NCBI GenBank assembly: GCA_019448385.1
Contig: JAGTXO010000021.1
Span: 496,001-560,000, forward strand
Origin: Diacronema lutheri
Taxonomy: Eukaryota; Haptophyta; Pavlovophyceae; Pavlovales; Pavlovaceae
Length of the DNA stretch: 64,000 bases
Direction of reading: 5' to 3'
The notes under the pieces are model-generated. The model was not told where the DNA came from and made no database searches. It saw only the letters and a list, made by a program, of their open reading frames with translations. The translations under genes were made by a program, and so were the position numbers. This document shows positions 19,185 to 29,493 of the stretch, piece after piece; positions within the stretch are counted from its first letter, which is position 1, and every line of letters begins with the position of its first letter.

Positions 19185-22100
19185 ATGGCGGCGTCGACGC
19201 CGCCGCGCGACGACGAGGTGACGGCGGCGGACGAGCAGGAGGAAAGGGAGAAGGCAGCGGCGGCGGACGAGCAGGCGAGCGATAGGGAACCGCCCGACGA
19301 GCGCGATGGTCACGACGAGCTCTCGCACGAAGAAATCGCGTGGACGCCCAACGCGAAGCTCAAGCGCATCTCGGAGGTCGACGTCTCGGCATTCCCGGCC
19401 TCGTACCGAAGCAACTCGAAGAAGGAGGGGCTTGTGCTCGAGTACGTGGCCAACTTTGAGCGCCAATACGTTGACCTCTACCCGCGCCGCGCCCCGCTGC
19501 TCCTCTGCCCGCTCAACGAGTGCGGGATGCCGGTGCGCGCTGTGCGACCGTGCGTGCCGCCGCACCGCTAGCGCGCGCGCGCGCGGCTGACGCGCGCCGC
19601 GCCGCGCCGTCGCGCGGCTGCGCTGCCGTCCGCGCGCGCAGAAATTTATTTGCACGACCGTCCGCCCGACCCAGCTGCCGTTCAAGCCGCTGTACGACTA
19701 CGAGCAGTGCGCCGCGTTTGTCGCCGACTACGTCCGTTACGAGCCGCTCGAGCTGCCGACCAGCCTGCCGCGGCACATGCCATCACCGACGTCGGTGCTG
19801 CGCTGGCAGGCGGGCGATTGTTTCGACATGTCGATCCTCCTCTGCTCCCTTCTCCTCGGCGTCGGGTACGACGCGTACGTCGTCGTTGGGTACGCGCACG
19901 GCAAGGTGACGGCGTGCGACCAGACGGACAAGCCGCCGCACAACGGGCTCGGCGCGCGCTTGGCCGAGGCGGGCGGCGGGGCGGGCGGGAACAAGTACGC
20001 CGTCGCGCGTCGCCCGCCGCTCGAGTCCAAGTTTCTCAAGGAGCAGGGCGCTGAGAGCGAGGCCGAGTCGGCGTCCGCACGGACGCGCGCGGCGCGCGAG
20101 GTGCGCCTCGCGACCGGCACCGACCCGGACGAGGCGGAGGAGATGGACGAGCTGCGCGGCAAGCGGGTGCACGCGTGGGTGCTGCTCCTTGCTGGCAAGC
20201 GCGAGCTCCCCGACAACTTTTACGTCGAGCCGAGCACGGGCGCGTGCCAGCGGATCGACGACGGGCCTCCCTACTATGGCGTCGAAGCCATCTTTAACGC
20301 GGCGAACTATTGGGTGAACATGCAGCCTCGCGCGCGGCCGGCCAAGGCGCTGTCGTGGGAGCTGCAGGACACGTCGTGCTGGGAGTACGTGCTCATCGAT
20401 TCGATCGGCGGCGGCGCGTTCGACGCGATGGCCGGCGCCGAGGACGGCGACGGCGGCGACGAGGCGCGCGCGGACGCGGCCGACGCGCGCCCGCCGACGC
20501 CGCCGCTCGTGCCGCCCGCCGACGCCGGAGCGCCAGCGGCGGCGGGCGTGGAGCCCGGCGCGCCGGACGGCGGCGCGGCGGACGCGCCGGCCGACCGCGG
20601 CGCGGCCGCGCCGCGGTCGGCCGGCGCGTGCATGCCCAGCGCCGCACTGGCCGCGCCCGCCGCGCCCGCCGTCGGCGCGGTGGGCGGCGGCGAGGCGGAG
20701 GGCGACGAGGTTTCGGGCGCGGTGGGCCCGGACAACGTGCTCGACCTGCCGCCATCGTGGGTCGAGCGCATCAGCCTCACAGCTGCGCAATTTGAGTCGC
20801 GCTGCCCCGGCCGCTCGAAGGAGGCGATCTTCGAGCGCGGCACGCTGCTCAAGTGGGCGCCGTATGCGCGCAATGATGGCCTCGTCGCGCGCCTCACGCT
20901 CTACTCGGACACGGCGCGTACGCAAACGCGCGAGGTGCACGAGACCTTTGAGCAGCGCAAGGACAAGCTGCACAGGCGCGTGACCAAGGTTGACGCCAAC
21001 CAGGTGCGCGCCGCCGCGCGCCGCCGCGCGCCGCCGCGCCCCGCCGCGCGCCGCCGCGCCGCCGACCGCGCCACCGCCGCCTCTTGCGTGCGTCGGACGC
21101 GAGCGCAGGTGATCGAGGAGTTCTTGCCGGGCAGGCCGTTCGGCCTGAAGGAGCACGAGCTCGAGAGTGGGGTGCGCAGACGCATGCGCTTTTTCCCATC
21201 CGCGCGCCTCGACGGCCTGCAGCTGCGCGAGGAGATGATGGGCCGCAAGACGATTGAGGCGTACACCGGGCGCGATGACCGGCTCGTGTACCGCTCCGTC
21301 TCCTTCGACGAAGCGTCCGCCGCGGCGGTCGCAGCCGGCTCCAAAGAGACCGAGCCCACCATCGCCAAGATGACCGAGAAATACTCGCGGCAGCCGCACG
21401 TCGACGCCGAGCACGACGTCGCCAAGCGCGTGTATGACGTGCTCCACGGCCAAATCTGCGTCTTCTACCACCACGGGCCAGGCAGGATCACCGCCTCGTC
21501 GCGCATCTACCACAAGGAGAGCTGGCCGCCGAGCGTGACGCTTGTCGACCCCTTCGCCAAGCAGCCCGCCGACTCGGCGCTGCGTGAGGACTACGCTCAC
21601 CTCGTTGCGGCCGAGCGCGAGTGCCTGCAGGTAGCGCGCGAGCGCAAGCGCACGATGGGCCGCGCGGCGGCGGCGGCGGCGCGCGCGCGCTGTGCCGTGC
21701 GAGCGGCCGCTTGCGGCTCACGCAAGACCGCGCGCGCGCCCCGCCGCGTGGTGCGGTGGCTGTCCTGCGATGGATCGGTACTCAATGCAGGCGTTCCGCG
21801 ACCAGGAGCGGCAGATGAAGGACATCTTGAACAGGCGCCGCGCGGAGGAGGACGAGGTGCAGCTTCTCTTCTCCGTGTACGACACCGCGCGCTCTCGCCA
21901 CTACCTCGACGCTGACCGCAAGGAGGACGCGGCCGCCGCCGCGGCGATGCACGACTATTTGACGCCCTTCTTGCCAAACGCAAAGTCGACTGAGCCGCTC
22001 GAGCGCGACGCCGCGCTCAAAGTGCGCGAGGCATGCCTGAAGAGCTTAAGAGTGCGCTGCACGCCGCGCCAGCGCCGCGCCGCCTCGCGCCGCGGACGCC

Positions 22101-22440
22101 GCGAGGCGCGCGCGCGCCGTGCGACCGCCGACGTCGCGCGGCTACGCCACCGCGGCGCGCGCAGGACCGGCTCGTCGAGCGTGCGACCATCATCCAGTCG
22201 CGCCTGGACGAGGAGAACGCAAACCTTGCGAAGCGCACGTCGACCTTCTCGCGCAACCGCGACCACGCGGACAAGCAGACGGAGGAGGAGTACGAGCGTT
22301 ACTGCCAGGCCGCCATGTTTCGTATCCAAATCATCGACGAGCGGCTCAAGCGGCACGAGAAGCAGGCGCTGCAAAAGTACGAGGAGATGGACTCGAGGTT
22401 GCGGGCAGACCCGCGCATGCGCGCGCTCCTCCACGCCTGA
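19185..22440 (+). CDS. DRC7: Dynein regulatory complex subunit 7
   Basis: Component of the nexin-dynein regulatory complex of motile cilia. Exons are 19185-19532, 19642-21003, 21109-21630, 21791-22051 and 22165-22440 (922 residues; human DRC7 is 874). All four introns are phase 0. Matches along the length include LVLEYVANFERQYVDLYP, a transglutaminase-like core GDCFDMSILLCSLLLG, RVHAWVLLLAGKRELPDNF, the segment WVERISLTAAQFESRCPG, a KWAPY block, FLPGRPFGLKEHE, and a C-terminal coiled coil with ATIIQSRLDEEN and CQAAMFRIQIIDERL. Splicing exon 4 to 5 joins CLKSLR to DRLVERATIIQ, as in animal DRC7. An Ala-rich insert sits near residues 370-450. The upstream Sec66-like gene is divergent, 116 bases away. 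Confidence 0.95.
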
Positions 22441-22480
22441 GGAGAACGTTGCCCGACCCTCGACCTAACTCCCCTCCGGA

Positions 22481-22536
22481 CGCTAAAAAAAAAAAGGAGA
22501 AAAAAGAAAAGGATAGTAATAATAATTAATAATTAA
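22481..22536. other. A/T-rich island between convergent genes
   Basis: An A-rich run (AAAAAAAAAAAGGAGAAAAAAG) then TAATAATAATTAATAATTAAG between the DRC7 stop and the end of the polycystin-like gene. This is the most A/T-rich stretch of the window and probably holds 3'-end signals. Confidence 0.5.
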
Positions 22537-22572
22537 GAACGGGCGTGCTGCACACCCCGATTGGCGAACTGG

Positions 22573-25487
22573 TCACGCTTCGGCAGGCGCGCTCATCGCG
22601 GCTGCGGCCGCCGCTCTCCGCTCCTGCCGGCGGCGCGCGCTCGTGCGTACGGTGAGGTGCGCCACGCGCAGCTCACCGTCGTCACCGGCACCAGGCTCGG
22701 CGGGCGGCCACACACCCTCGTGCTGTGCGCCGCGCGCGCCACGCCGCCGGTTGCTCCGCTGCGCGCTCAGGCTGACGTCGTCGCAGGCGCCCGCGCAATC
22801 CGCCACGGTGTCGCCCGCCGCGGCTGCGCACTGCGCGCGGCGCATGCGTCGGTCGGCCGTTGGCGTGAGAACCGGCCGTGCGCACACGCTGTTGACCGCG
22901 GTGCATGCGTCGACGCAGGCGGCCTTGCGGGGGCTCGATCCGTCGCACACGCCGGGCTGCACATCGAGCGCTTCCTCGTCGGACACTTGCGTGCGGCCCG
23001 CGCGGCCGCCGCCGCCGCCGGCCGACGGGCGAATGTCGCCGGTCGGCACGAGGTACGCGTGCACAACCGCCTCGTTGCCCGGCACGATCACCGCGCCAAA
23101 CATGCGCACAAGCGCGGTAGTCGCCTCGTGGCCAAGCGCCGCCGAGAGGTCCGCGCGCGCCACCATGAGTGGCGCAGGCTCGTACGGCTGGCCGAGCGCC
23201 GCAGCGCGCTCTCGCGCCGCGTTGGTGGCCGCTCGGAAGAGGACGAGAAGTCGCCGCTGGACGAGCGGCGCGGGCGCGCCGAACGCCACGTAGAGCACGT
23301 GGTAGCGCAGGTCGTGCATCGCGCGCTCGGCGAGCGTTGCGCACGCCGTGCTCACAAAACCGGGCGGCACGCCTCGGTCGAGCTGCTTGACCTCCTCTGC
23401 CTGGCGCGCACGATCGAACGCATCCACTGCCGTTGGCCGCGGGGAAAGGGCGCGCGCGCAGGTGAGGGCCGGTCGCGCGCCGCGCGCACACGTGCCGCGC
23501 GCCCGGGCGAGCGACCAGCAGGCTGCGCTCGCCGCTCCGCGCGCGCGTGCACCGAGGATGGCGATGAAGAACTGCGCGAGCACGAGAAGCAGCGCCACGT
23601 TGAGTACAAAGTACATGAGGAGCGCCGCGTCCGGGACCACCGCGGACGCGCCCGAATCGAGCGGCGCGCCCTGCACGACCACGTCGAACGAGGCGGCGAA
23701 CGCGGACGAGAAGGGCGAGTTGGTGCCGTCGAACGCGCCCGAGATCTGCGAGTTGATTGCTGGGTGGAGCGCGCGCGACGGTGCCGGGTGAGGGGCGGCG
23801 TGTCGTCGCGCGGCTGCGCGCGCGCGCAGGCGGCAGCCGCGCTCCGCGCGCGCGCGTGCGCCTCACCGGCGAACACGGTGATCGTTGTGGCCATTGCAAA
23901 GCAGAAGGTGAGCAGCGGCCGTGCGGCGGAGGAGAGCGTGCGCACGATCACGCGAAAGGGCGCGAGCGATTGGCCTTCCGCGAACAGCCGCACGAACATG
24001 ACAAGCTCGACGCACGCGACGAGGAGCGGAAAGTTGGTCAGGCCGAGCGCATTGTCCAAGGAGCTCAGCCACCACGGCAGCACGATGGTAGGAAGCCAGA
24101 CCAGCACGCTGTACGGCGACAGCAGGTGCAGCATGAGGTCGCGCTGGCTCAGCTGCGAGCCGATCAGGTCGGCCAAGTCGTGGCACGTGGACGCACAGAA
24201 GCCGAACAGCGCGAGCGTGAGCAGCGTCGCGCTCGTCACGGCAACTGCGCCGTTGGCGTGCGCGTACCGGCGCGTCCAGTAGCGCACGGACGGCTCAATG
24301 ATGCCGGGCACCCACCGATCATTCACGTAGCTCGCCCTGTACGCAATGCCCACAAAATGCGCGTCGCGCCGCACGACCACTTGTGCGAACGCGCCGCCCG
24401 CGCGCAGCACGAGCGCGACGTACGCGGCGGACGCGGCGTCGACGACCTCGTCGCGCTGGAGCGCATCGATCGAGATACCCTCGCCCGACTCTACGCTCGA
24501 GCCGAGCGCAACGAGGAACGCGCGCACCTTGAGCGCGAGCGCGGCGAGCCGGAGCGAGCTGTGCTCGCAACATGGGAAGGACAGTGCGTCCGGCTTGAGG
24601 GCAAACGCGGCGTTGGCCGCGGCGCAGTCGCGCGGCGGGTAGATTGGCAAGTCGCCGATGGTGCGCTGCGCACCGACCGCAAGCTCAAAGTCTGAGCAGA
24701 TCACGCGCTCCTCGGGGATGCTCCCTAGCTCGCGGTCCTGCACCGTGAGCGCTGCAACCGCGCGCGGCAGGCCAACCGCAGGGCACTCGGCATGAGCGCG
24801 CGGCGTGGGCACGCGCGCCGACGCTGTCGCCAGCGCATGCGGTGGCGTCTTGCTCGCCATGCCGCGCGCACCGATGCCACATTCGGGACAGTACTTCTTG
24901 ACGCCGCTGATGTACCTCGTCAGATCGTACTTGATGAAGCTGATCAGCTCCGCCTCGGTGCGCAGGTCAGTGAATTTGGTGTAGCAGTCGAGGCTTGCAC
25001 CTCCTTCCAGCAAGCCGGGTAGGCACCAGCCGGGCGAATCGCTCTCGGCAACATCGTAATCCGATTGGATCGCGTCCGCGTACCTGCCTCGCATCGCGAC
25101 GAGACGAGCGCACGGAGGGACGCTGACGCTGAGAGGCGCGCGCGCGCGCGCGCGTCTCACCGCCGCGTCTGGCTGCGCCATATGCTCGGCCGGCGCGCAC
25201 CAGGTGAGCGTCTCGTGGCCGTCCGTGATGTCGAAGCGGTGGAACCATAGCGCGAAGAAGAAGGCGAAGAACCACGCGTACAGCGCGAAGCCCTTGAGCG
25301 CTGCTTTGCTCTCCAAGTAAAAGTGCGCTTGGCGCAGGTTGACAAAACGCGCGGCCTTGCGCTGGTTTTCGGGCGACAAGATGGCCGCAACTTGCGCGGG
25401 CGGCACAGGCAACACGTCACGCGCGCGTCGCGCCTCGAGTCGCCTGGTCTTGAGGCGGTTGAGCACGATCATCGTGGCCGCCGACAT
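22573..25487 (-). CDS. PKD2: Polycystin-2 (TRPP)-like cation channel
   Basis: Six-helix cation channel, often ciliary. Minus-strand exons: 25487-25201, 25083-24872, 24751-23867, 23759-23553 and 23426-22573 (814 residues); phases 2,1,1,1 match. TM1 is ALYAWFFAFFFALWF. A large luminal loop has paired cysteines (KYCPECGI, SFPCCEHSS) and ends WVPGIIEPSVRYW. TM2-TM5 follow (TLLTLALFGFCAS; VLVWLPTIVLPWWL; LLVACVELVMFVRLF; TFCFAMATTITVFA). The pore loop is FSSAFAASFDVVV and TM6 is YFVLNVALLLVLAQFFIAIL. Splices join TW/YADAIQ and FFIAIL/VDAFDRARQ cleanly. The cytosolic tail is long and Cys-containing. The polycystin subclass is inferred from the TM1-TM2 loop and pore layout; other TRP channels are possible. 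Confidence 0.82.
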
Positions 25488-26071
25488 GGCGCTCAGCCCT
25501 GCCGGTGTCAGGCGGTCTCCCGCCCTAGTTTGAACCTCACTTCGCGTGTTTCCCCCCGAATTGCTGGACGGTGATTGGACTTTTAAGCCATAAATACCCC
25601 TGGGGGGATCCTTTGTCCGGTCGTTAAATCCCGACTCCTGGAAGGCGCGCGCAACGCACCGCCGGCACGCACGCGGCAACTCGCGTAAGACGGTGAGCGC
25701 TCTCTCACGTGGGCTGGCGCGCACCAAGTGAGCGCCCTTTCGTGGCCTTCCCTTCATGTCAAAACGAAGAGGCAAAAGCGTCACGCGCCCAGCCCAAAGC
25801 TTGAGCGCTGGGCCGCTGCCCTCTGGCCAAGCAAGGCCGCGGCCTTGCGCTTGTCTCCGCGCGACTTGACGGCCGGGACGTGAGCGGGCCGCATGAACTG
25901 CGCGCGCTGCGCCTGCGCCTCGAGCCGGCACCCGTTGGTGCGATTGAGCACGTAGCCGCCGCACGCACGGAAGTCGGAAGAGGGGTTGCACACGGTAATT
26001 CGGTCCGATTATCGGACGATATCGGACCATCCGGTAGGCCGAGGAGGCCGCGCCCATCGTCGTCTCGCAGA
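25488..26071. promoter_or_regulatory. Divergent region with a TATA-like box for the channel gene
   Basis: 584 bases between the channel start (minus) and the MIC10 start (plus). On the minus strand, TATTTATGG at about 25588-25596, flanked by C-rich and A-rich sequence, lies roughly 100 bases upstream of the channel ATG and is the best TATA-box candidate in the window. A weak minus-strand frame at 25781-25993 is listed separately. Confidence 0.45.
25781..25993 (-). CDS. Possible small protein or terminal exon
   Basis: An open frame of about 70 codons on the minus strand starting at GTG. It contains spaced cysteines (CNPSSDFRAC, NGC) and a Lys/Arg/Gln-rich end (KSRGDKRKAAALLGQ). Base composition is less Ala/Arg-driven than the usual shadow frames, so it may be a real terminal exon. 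An ATG in another frame at 26057 (MGAASSAYR, a possible myristoylation start) could supply an upstream exon but is only 14 bases from the MIC10 start. No homology recognised. Confidence 0.22.
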   Translation of the reverse strand: MCNPSSDFRACGGYVLNRTNGCRLEAQAQRAQFMRPAHVPAVKSRGDKRKAAALLGQRAAAQRSSFGLGA

Positions 26072-26525
26072 ATGCCGTCAGAGTTGAAGGTGCGCCGGGG
26101 TAGCCTCGGGGAGGGGCGGTGCGCGACGCCGCACGGCGCGCGCGCTCGACTCACCGATCGCGCTATGCTGTGCCTGTCGGGCGCGCAGGTCGCGGACACC
26201 TGGGACAAGTGCATCGAGAACACGCTGCGCAAGGTCTCGTACGGCACGCTCGCCGGCGCGCTCTTCTCCCTCGTCCTCTTCCGTGCGCGCGGCGCGCTGC
26301 AGCGCGGGATCGGGGCGTACGCAGCGACGAGGACGCTCGTGGCGCCGAGCTTACTCGGCGCGTGCCTGGGTGTCACCGCCGCGCGCCGCGCGCGCGCGCG
26401 CAGGCGGCACGACGAGCCGCTGCTCCGCGCTTTTCTTCGGCACGGGCATCGGAGCAGGCATCGGATACACCGAGTGCCGCAACGAGTTTGAGACGCTCGA
26501 GAAGCCACAGACCCTGAGCCAGTGA
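26072..26525 (+). CDS. MIC10: MICOS subunit MIC10
   Basis: Small inner-membrane protein that bends cristae junctions in mitochondria. Three tiny exons, 26072-26089, 26189-26282 and 26404-26525, give 77 residues, matching the family length of about 78. All exons must be joined to see it: exon 1 encodes only MPSELK, exon 2 VADTWDKCIENTLRKVSYG through FSLVLF, exon 3 the second helix and tail. The two glycine-motif membrane helices (YGTLAGALFSLVLF and ALFFGTGIGAGIGY) and the following ECRNEFE match the family pattern in which GxGxG is followed by Y-x-x-C and an acidic end. Both introns use GTGCGC donors and GCGCAG acceptors. Confidence 0.88.
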
Positions 26526-26742
26526 GGCGCGCGTCTCGTGATGGCCTCGTGTGCAGCGGCGATCGCTGCCGACTTGCAGGCGGCGGCGAGTCGCCCTGCC
26601 CAGGTCCGCGCCCGAGGTACAGGGCAGGCATGGGAAACGTAGGCGAGGCGTGCGTACGGTTGCCTCGGCTTGAGGCCATCTGGCGCCAGACGCACGTCTG
26701 AACGGCGGTCATGTCAGACACAAAGTACGTGGTCGTGAGACG

Positions 26743-28532
26743 CTACCAGGCGAGCGCGTTGACGGCCCGGATCGCGCGCTCGAGGATCGCCTTCTCGTTC
26801 ATGCACAAGCGCAGCGCCGCGTAGCCGCGACCACCGAGCAGCGCGCGCGCGCCCTTATCTGCGAGCAGCCTCCGGTCCTCGTCGAGCGAGCGCGGGTAGG
26901 CGGCGAGCGCCGCTCGGCACGCGTCGACGACGGCGGTGCGCGCCGCCTCCTCGTTGGCGACGGAGAGCGGGCGCGTGTAGTCCGCCGTCTCGAGAGCCCC
27001 CTCCTCCGGCCCCATGCACGCGAACCGCGTGAATTGTATCAACTCGTCTGGGAATCGGTCGACGCGCAGCGGGAAGGAGAGGGCGTCCGACCGGCCCCCG
27101 CGTCGCAAGAAGGCCGACTTCTCGGCGTAGCGCGGCGTCGCGTCCGGGTCGAGCGAGACGCGCAGAACCACCTCGTCGAAAGGGTTGCGGTCGATCACAA
27201 AGCCTGGCGCAGCCGGCGCGTCACGCGCAGCGCGGCGCGCGTGCGCGTGGCGCGCGTGCGTGCGGGGTCAGCGCCAGGCCGTTCGCACGTGCGCGCGCGC
27301 GTGCGCCGGCGGGCGATGCCGCGCGGGGAGCGGCGGGCGTGCGCGCACCGTAAAGTAGGAGCAGCTCCTGATTTGACCGCTTGCCGTACGAGAGGTACAC
27401 CTGCTCCATCTGCCCGTACATCCTGTCGGCGTAACAGACGATCTCGTAACCGTCGGATGCCCATGGCTTCTCGGCCTCGAAAATGGCGTTGCTGCCGGGC
27501 GAGTGGTTGAGCAGGTCGGCGTACGGGGCGAGCACGAGCGCGTCCATCTGCCCGCGCGGCGCGGCCACGCGCGCGCGCGAGGGGCCCCGAGGGCGGCGCG
27601 GGAGGGGAGGGGCGGCGGCTCGGCGCGCGCGCGCGCGCGCGCACGCCACGGCGGCGGCGGCGACGGCGCGTGGCGCGTACCTCGCGCATATTAATCGCGC
27701 GCGAGAAGAGCACGGCCATCGCCCACTCGAACTGCTCAAAGCTCATCGCGTCCGCCGGCGCGAGCGCACGCGCCGCCATCGTGTCGATCGGCCCGCCCGG
27801 CGCAGCGAGCTCCGAATACGACGTGCGCAGACGCGCAGCAAACTCTCGCGCCTCGTTGAGCGCGGCGGAGCCCTGGAGGAGCGCGAGCTCGGCGTCGCTC
27901 CAGATGAAGCTCGCGCCCACCTCCGCCGCCGTGCTCGGCAGCACGTTGAGGTACGGCGCCCAGAAGGAGGCGGCGCCAAGCGCGCGCTCGCGCATCAGCA
28001 GCAGCGCGAGCGTCTCGTGCTCACCGAGCGCGGGTGTGGCGATGTCGGCGCCGAGGACGGCGACAGCGTTGCGCCGCGTGATGCACACCTTCTCGGGCAC
28101 GCGGAAGAGCGCGTCGCCCTGCCGCACGCCGCGCGTCGCGAGGAGGCCGCGGCCGGACGGCTGCAGGTCCTGGTCCTTGGTCTGCGACGCGATGCCGAGC
28201 GGGTGGGGCGCGGCGCCCCACGACGAGGTGGCGGCGAGGTAGACACCGTGTGAAGTGAGCCACGCCTCCAACTCCGACTCGCGCCGGCGCGAGTCGTCCA
28301 TGTCGGACGGCGCGCGCAGCCATGACGACGGCCCGTCGCCGCCGGCGCGCGCCGCGCCGCCGCGCCGCGCCGGCGCGGCGGCGGACGGGCCGGCGTCGGC
28401 CGCGCAGATCGGCGGCGCGCGCGCGTGTGCGGAGCGCACCGCGCCGCGCGCGTGCGCCGCCGAGCCGCGCCAGCCCTCCGCCGGCTCGAGCAGCAGCGCA
28501 CCGAGCAGCAGCCCGCGCGACACGTTCTCCAT
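26743..28532 (-). CDS. SET-domain protein methyltransferase (RLSMT/SETD3-like)
   Basis: Protein lysine or histidine methyltransferase of the Rubisco large-subunit methyltransferase/SETD3/SETD6 group. Minus-strand exons: 28532-27681, 27547-27349 and 27203-26743 (503 residues, phases 0 and 1). SET motifs include SGRGLLATRGVRQGD at the start of the fold, the split insert, the ADLLNHSPGSNA core with the NHS signature, and VYLSYGKRSNQELLLLYGF with the substrate tyrosine. The third exon is the helical Rubisco-LSMT substrate-binding domain (NPFDEVVLRV to ERAIRAVNALAW). The N-terminus (MENVSRGLLLGALLLEPAEGW) is hydrophobic then Ala/Arg-rich and could be an organelle leader. The substrate cannot be predicted. 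The start is ATG 28532. Confidence 0.88.
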
Positions 28533-28786
28533 CCTGCAGCGCAACCCACCCCGCGTCACTTCATGATGCGTTCATCAGCGATGTCTCTTGGGCGTGACTG
28601 CAGCAGGGGCCGTCTCGCGCGGGCTGACGGCCCCCCTTCACCTGGAGGCGGCCGCAGTATGGGGATATGCACACGAAACGGTGACAGCCAGTCGCTGGAC
28701 CGCTGAACGCCCAGCCGGCCGCCGCGCAGTGCGTGGGCCTCTGCGGCGCGCGCGCGCGCGCCGCGCCGGCGCCGTCAGGGCCCTGG

Positions 28787-29446
28787 TCAGGGCAGCACGC
28801 TCATGCTCGCCGAGGTGCGCAGCCCGCCTCCGCCTGCCGTCGCGCCGCGCGCCTGCAACGAGACCCTCCGGCTGTGCGCGCGTTTGGCCATCTCGCGAAT
28901 GAGCGTATTGCGCTGCCCAGCGTTGATGGTCCCAACGTCCATGCAGTGGTCGATTGCATCGACGGCGGCGGAGAGGCCGGCGACGTCGGAGGCCTTCTGC
29001 AGCATGAACGCCTGCGAGTGAGCGCAGATCGTCACCTCGCCCCGCCCCAACTCGAAGGGCTCGCCGTCCACCTGCATCGGTAGCGTCTCGTCGACGCGCA
29101 GCACGAGCTCCGAGCACTGTGCGAGCCTGCGTGCACCGCCGATGCCGATCTGCGTCGTGCCCAGGTGGAGCACGCCGTTCACGCCAACGACCTCGAGCAG
29201 CGAGTCCGCCATGCTCGCATGCCGCCAGCTCTGCCCACGCACGCGCGACGACGCGCGCGGCAGCGACGAACGGGCGGCGGGCCACCGCGCCGCGCCGCGC
29301 GCGCCGCCGCCGCCGCCCGCGCCCGCGGCTCTGTCGCGCAGCGCGTGCCCGTTGAGCGCGGGCGAGGCGGGCGGCGAGAAGCGGTCGTCGTCGTCCCAGC
29401 TCTCGTCGCCATCGCCCGCGCCGTCCGCGCCGCGCGCCGCCCCGTC

Positions 29447-29493
<47 letters not shown>

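Noticed and set aside
19783-21600. Long minus-strand frame opposite DRC7
   Set aside because: Arg/Ala/Val-rich shadow; DRC7 matches homologues on the other strand throughout.
25201-25487. Alternative GTGAGA donor at 25160 in the polycystin-like gene
   Set aside because: Its phase 0 does not match any nearby acceptor, while the GTGCGC donor at 25200 gives phase 2 and joins TW to YADAIQ in frame.
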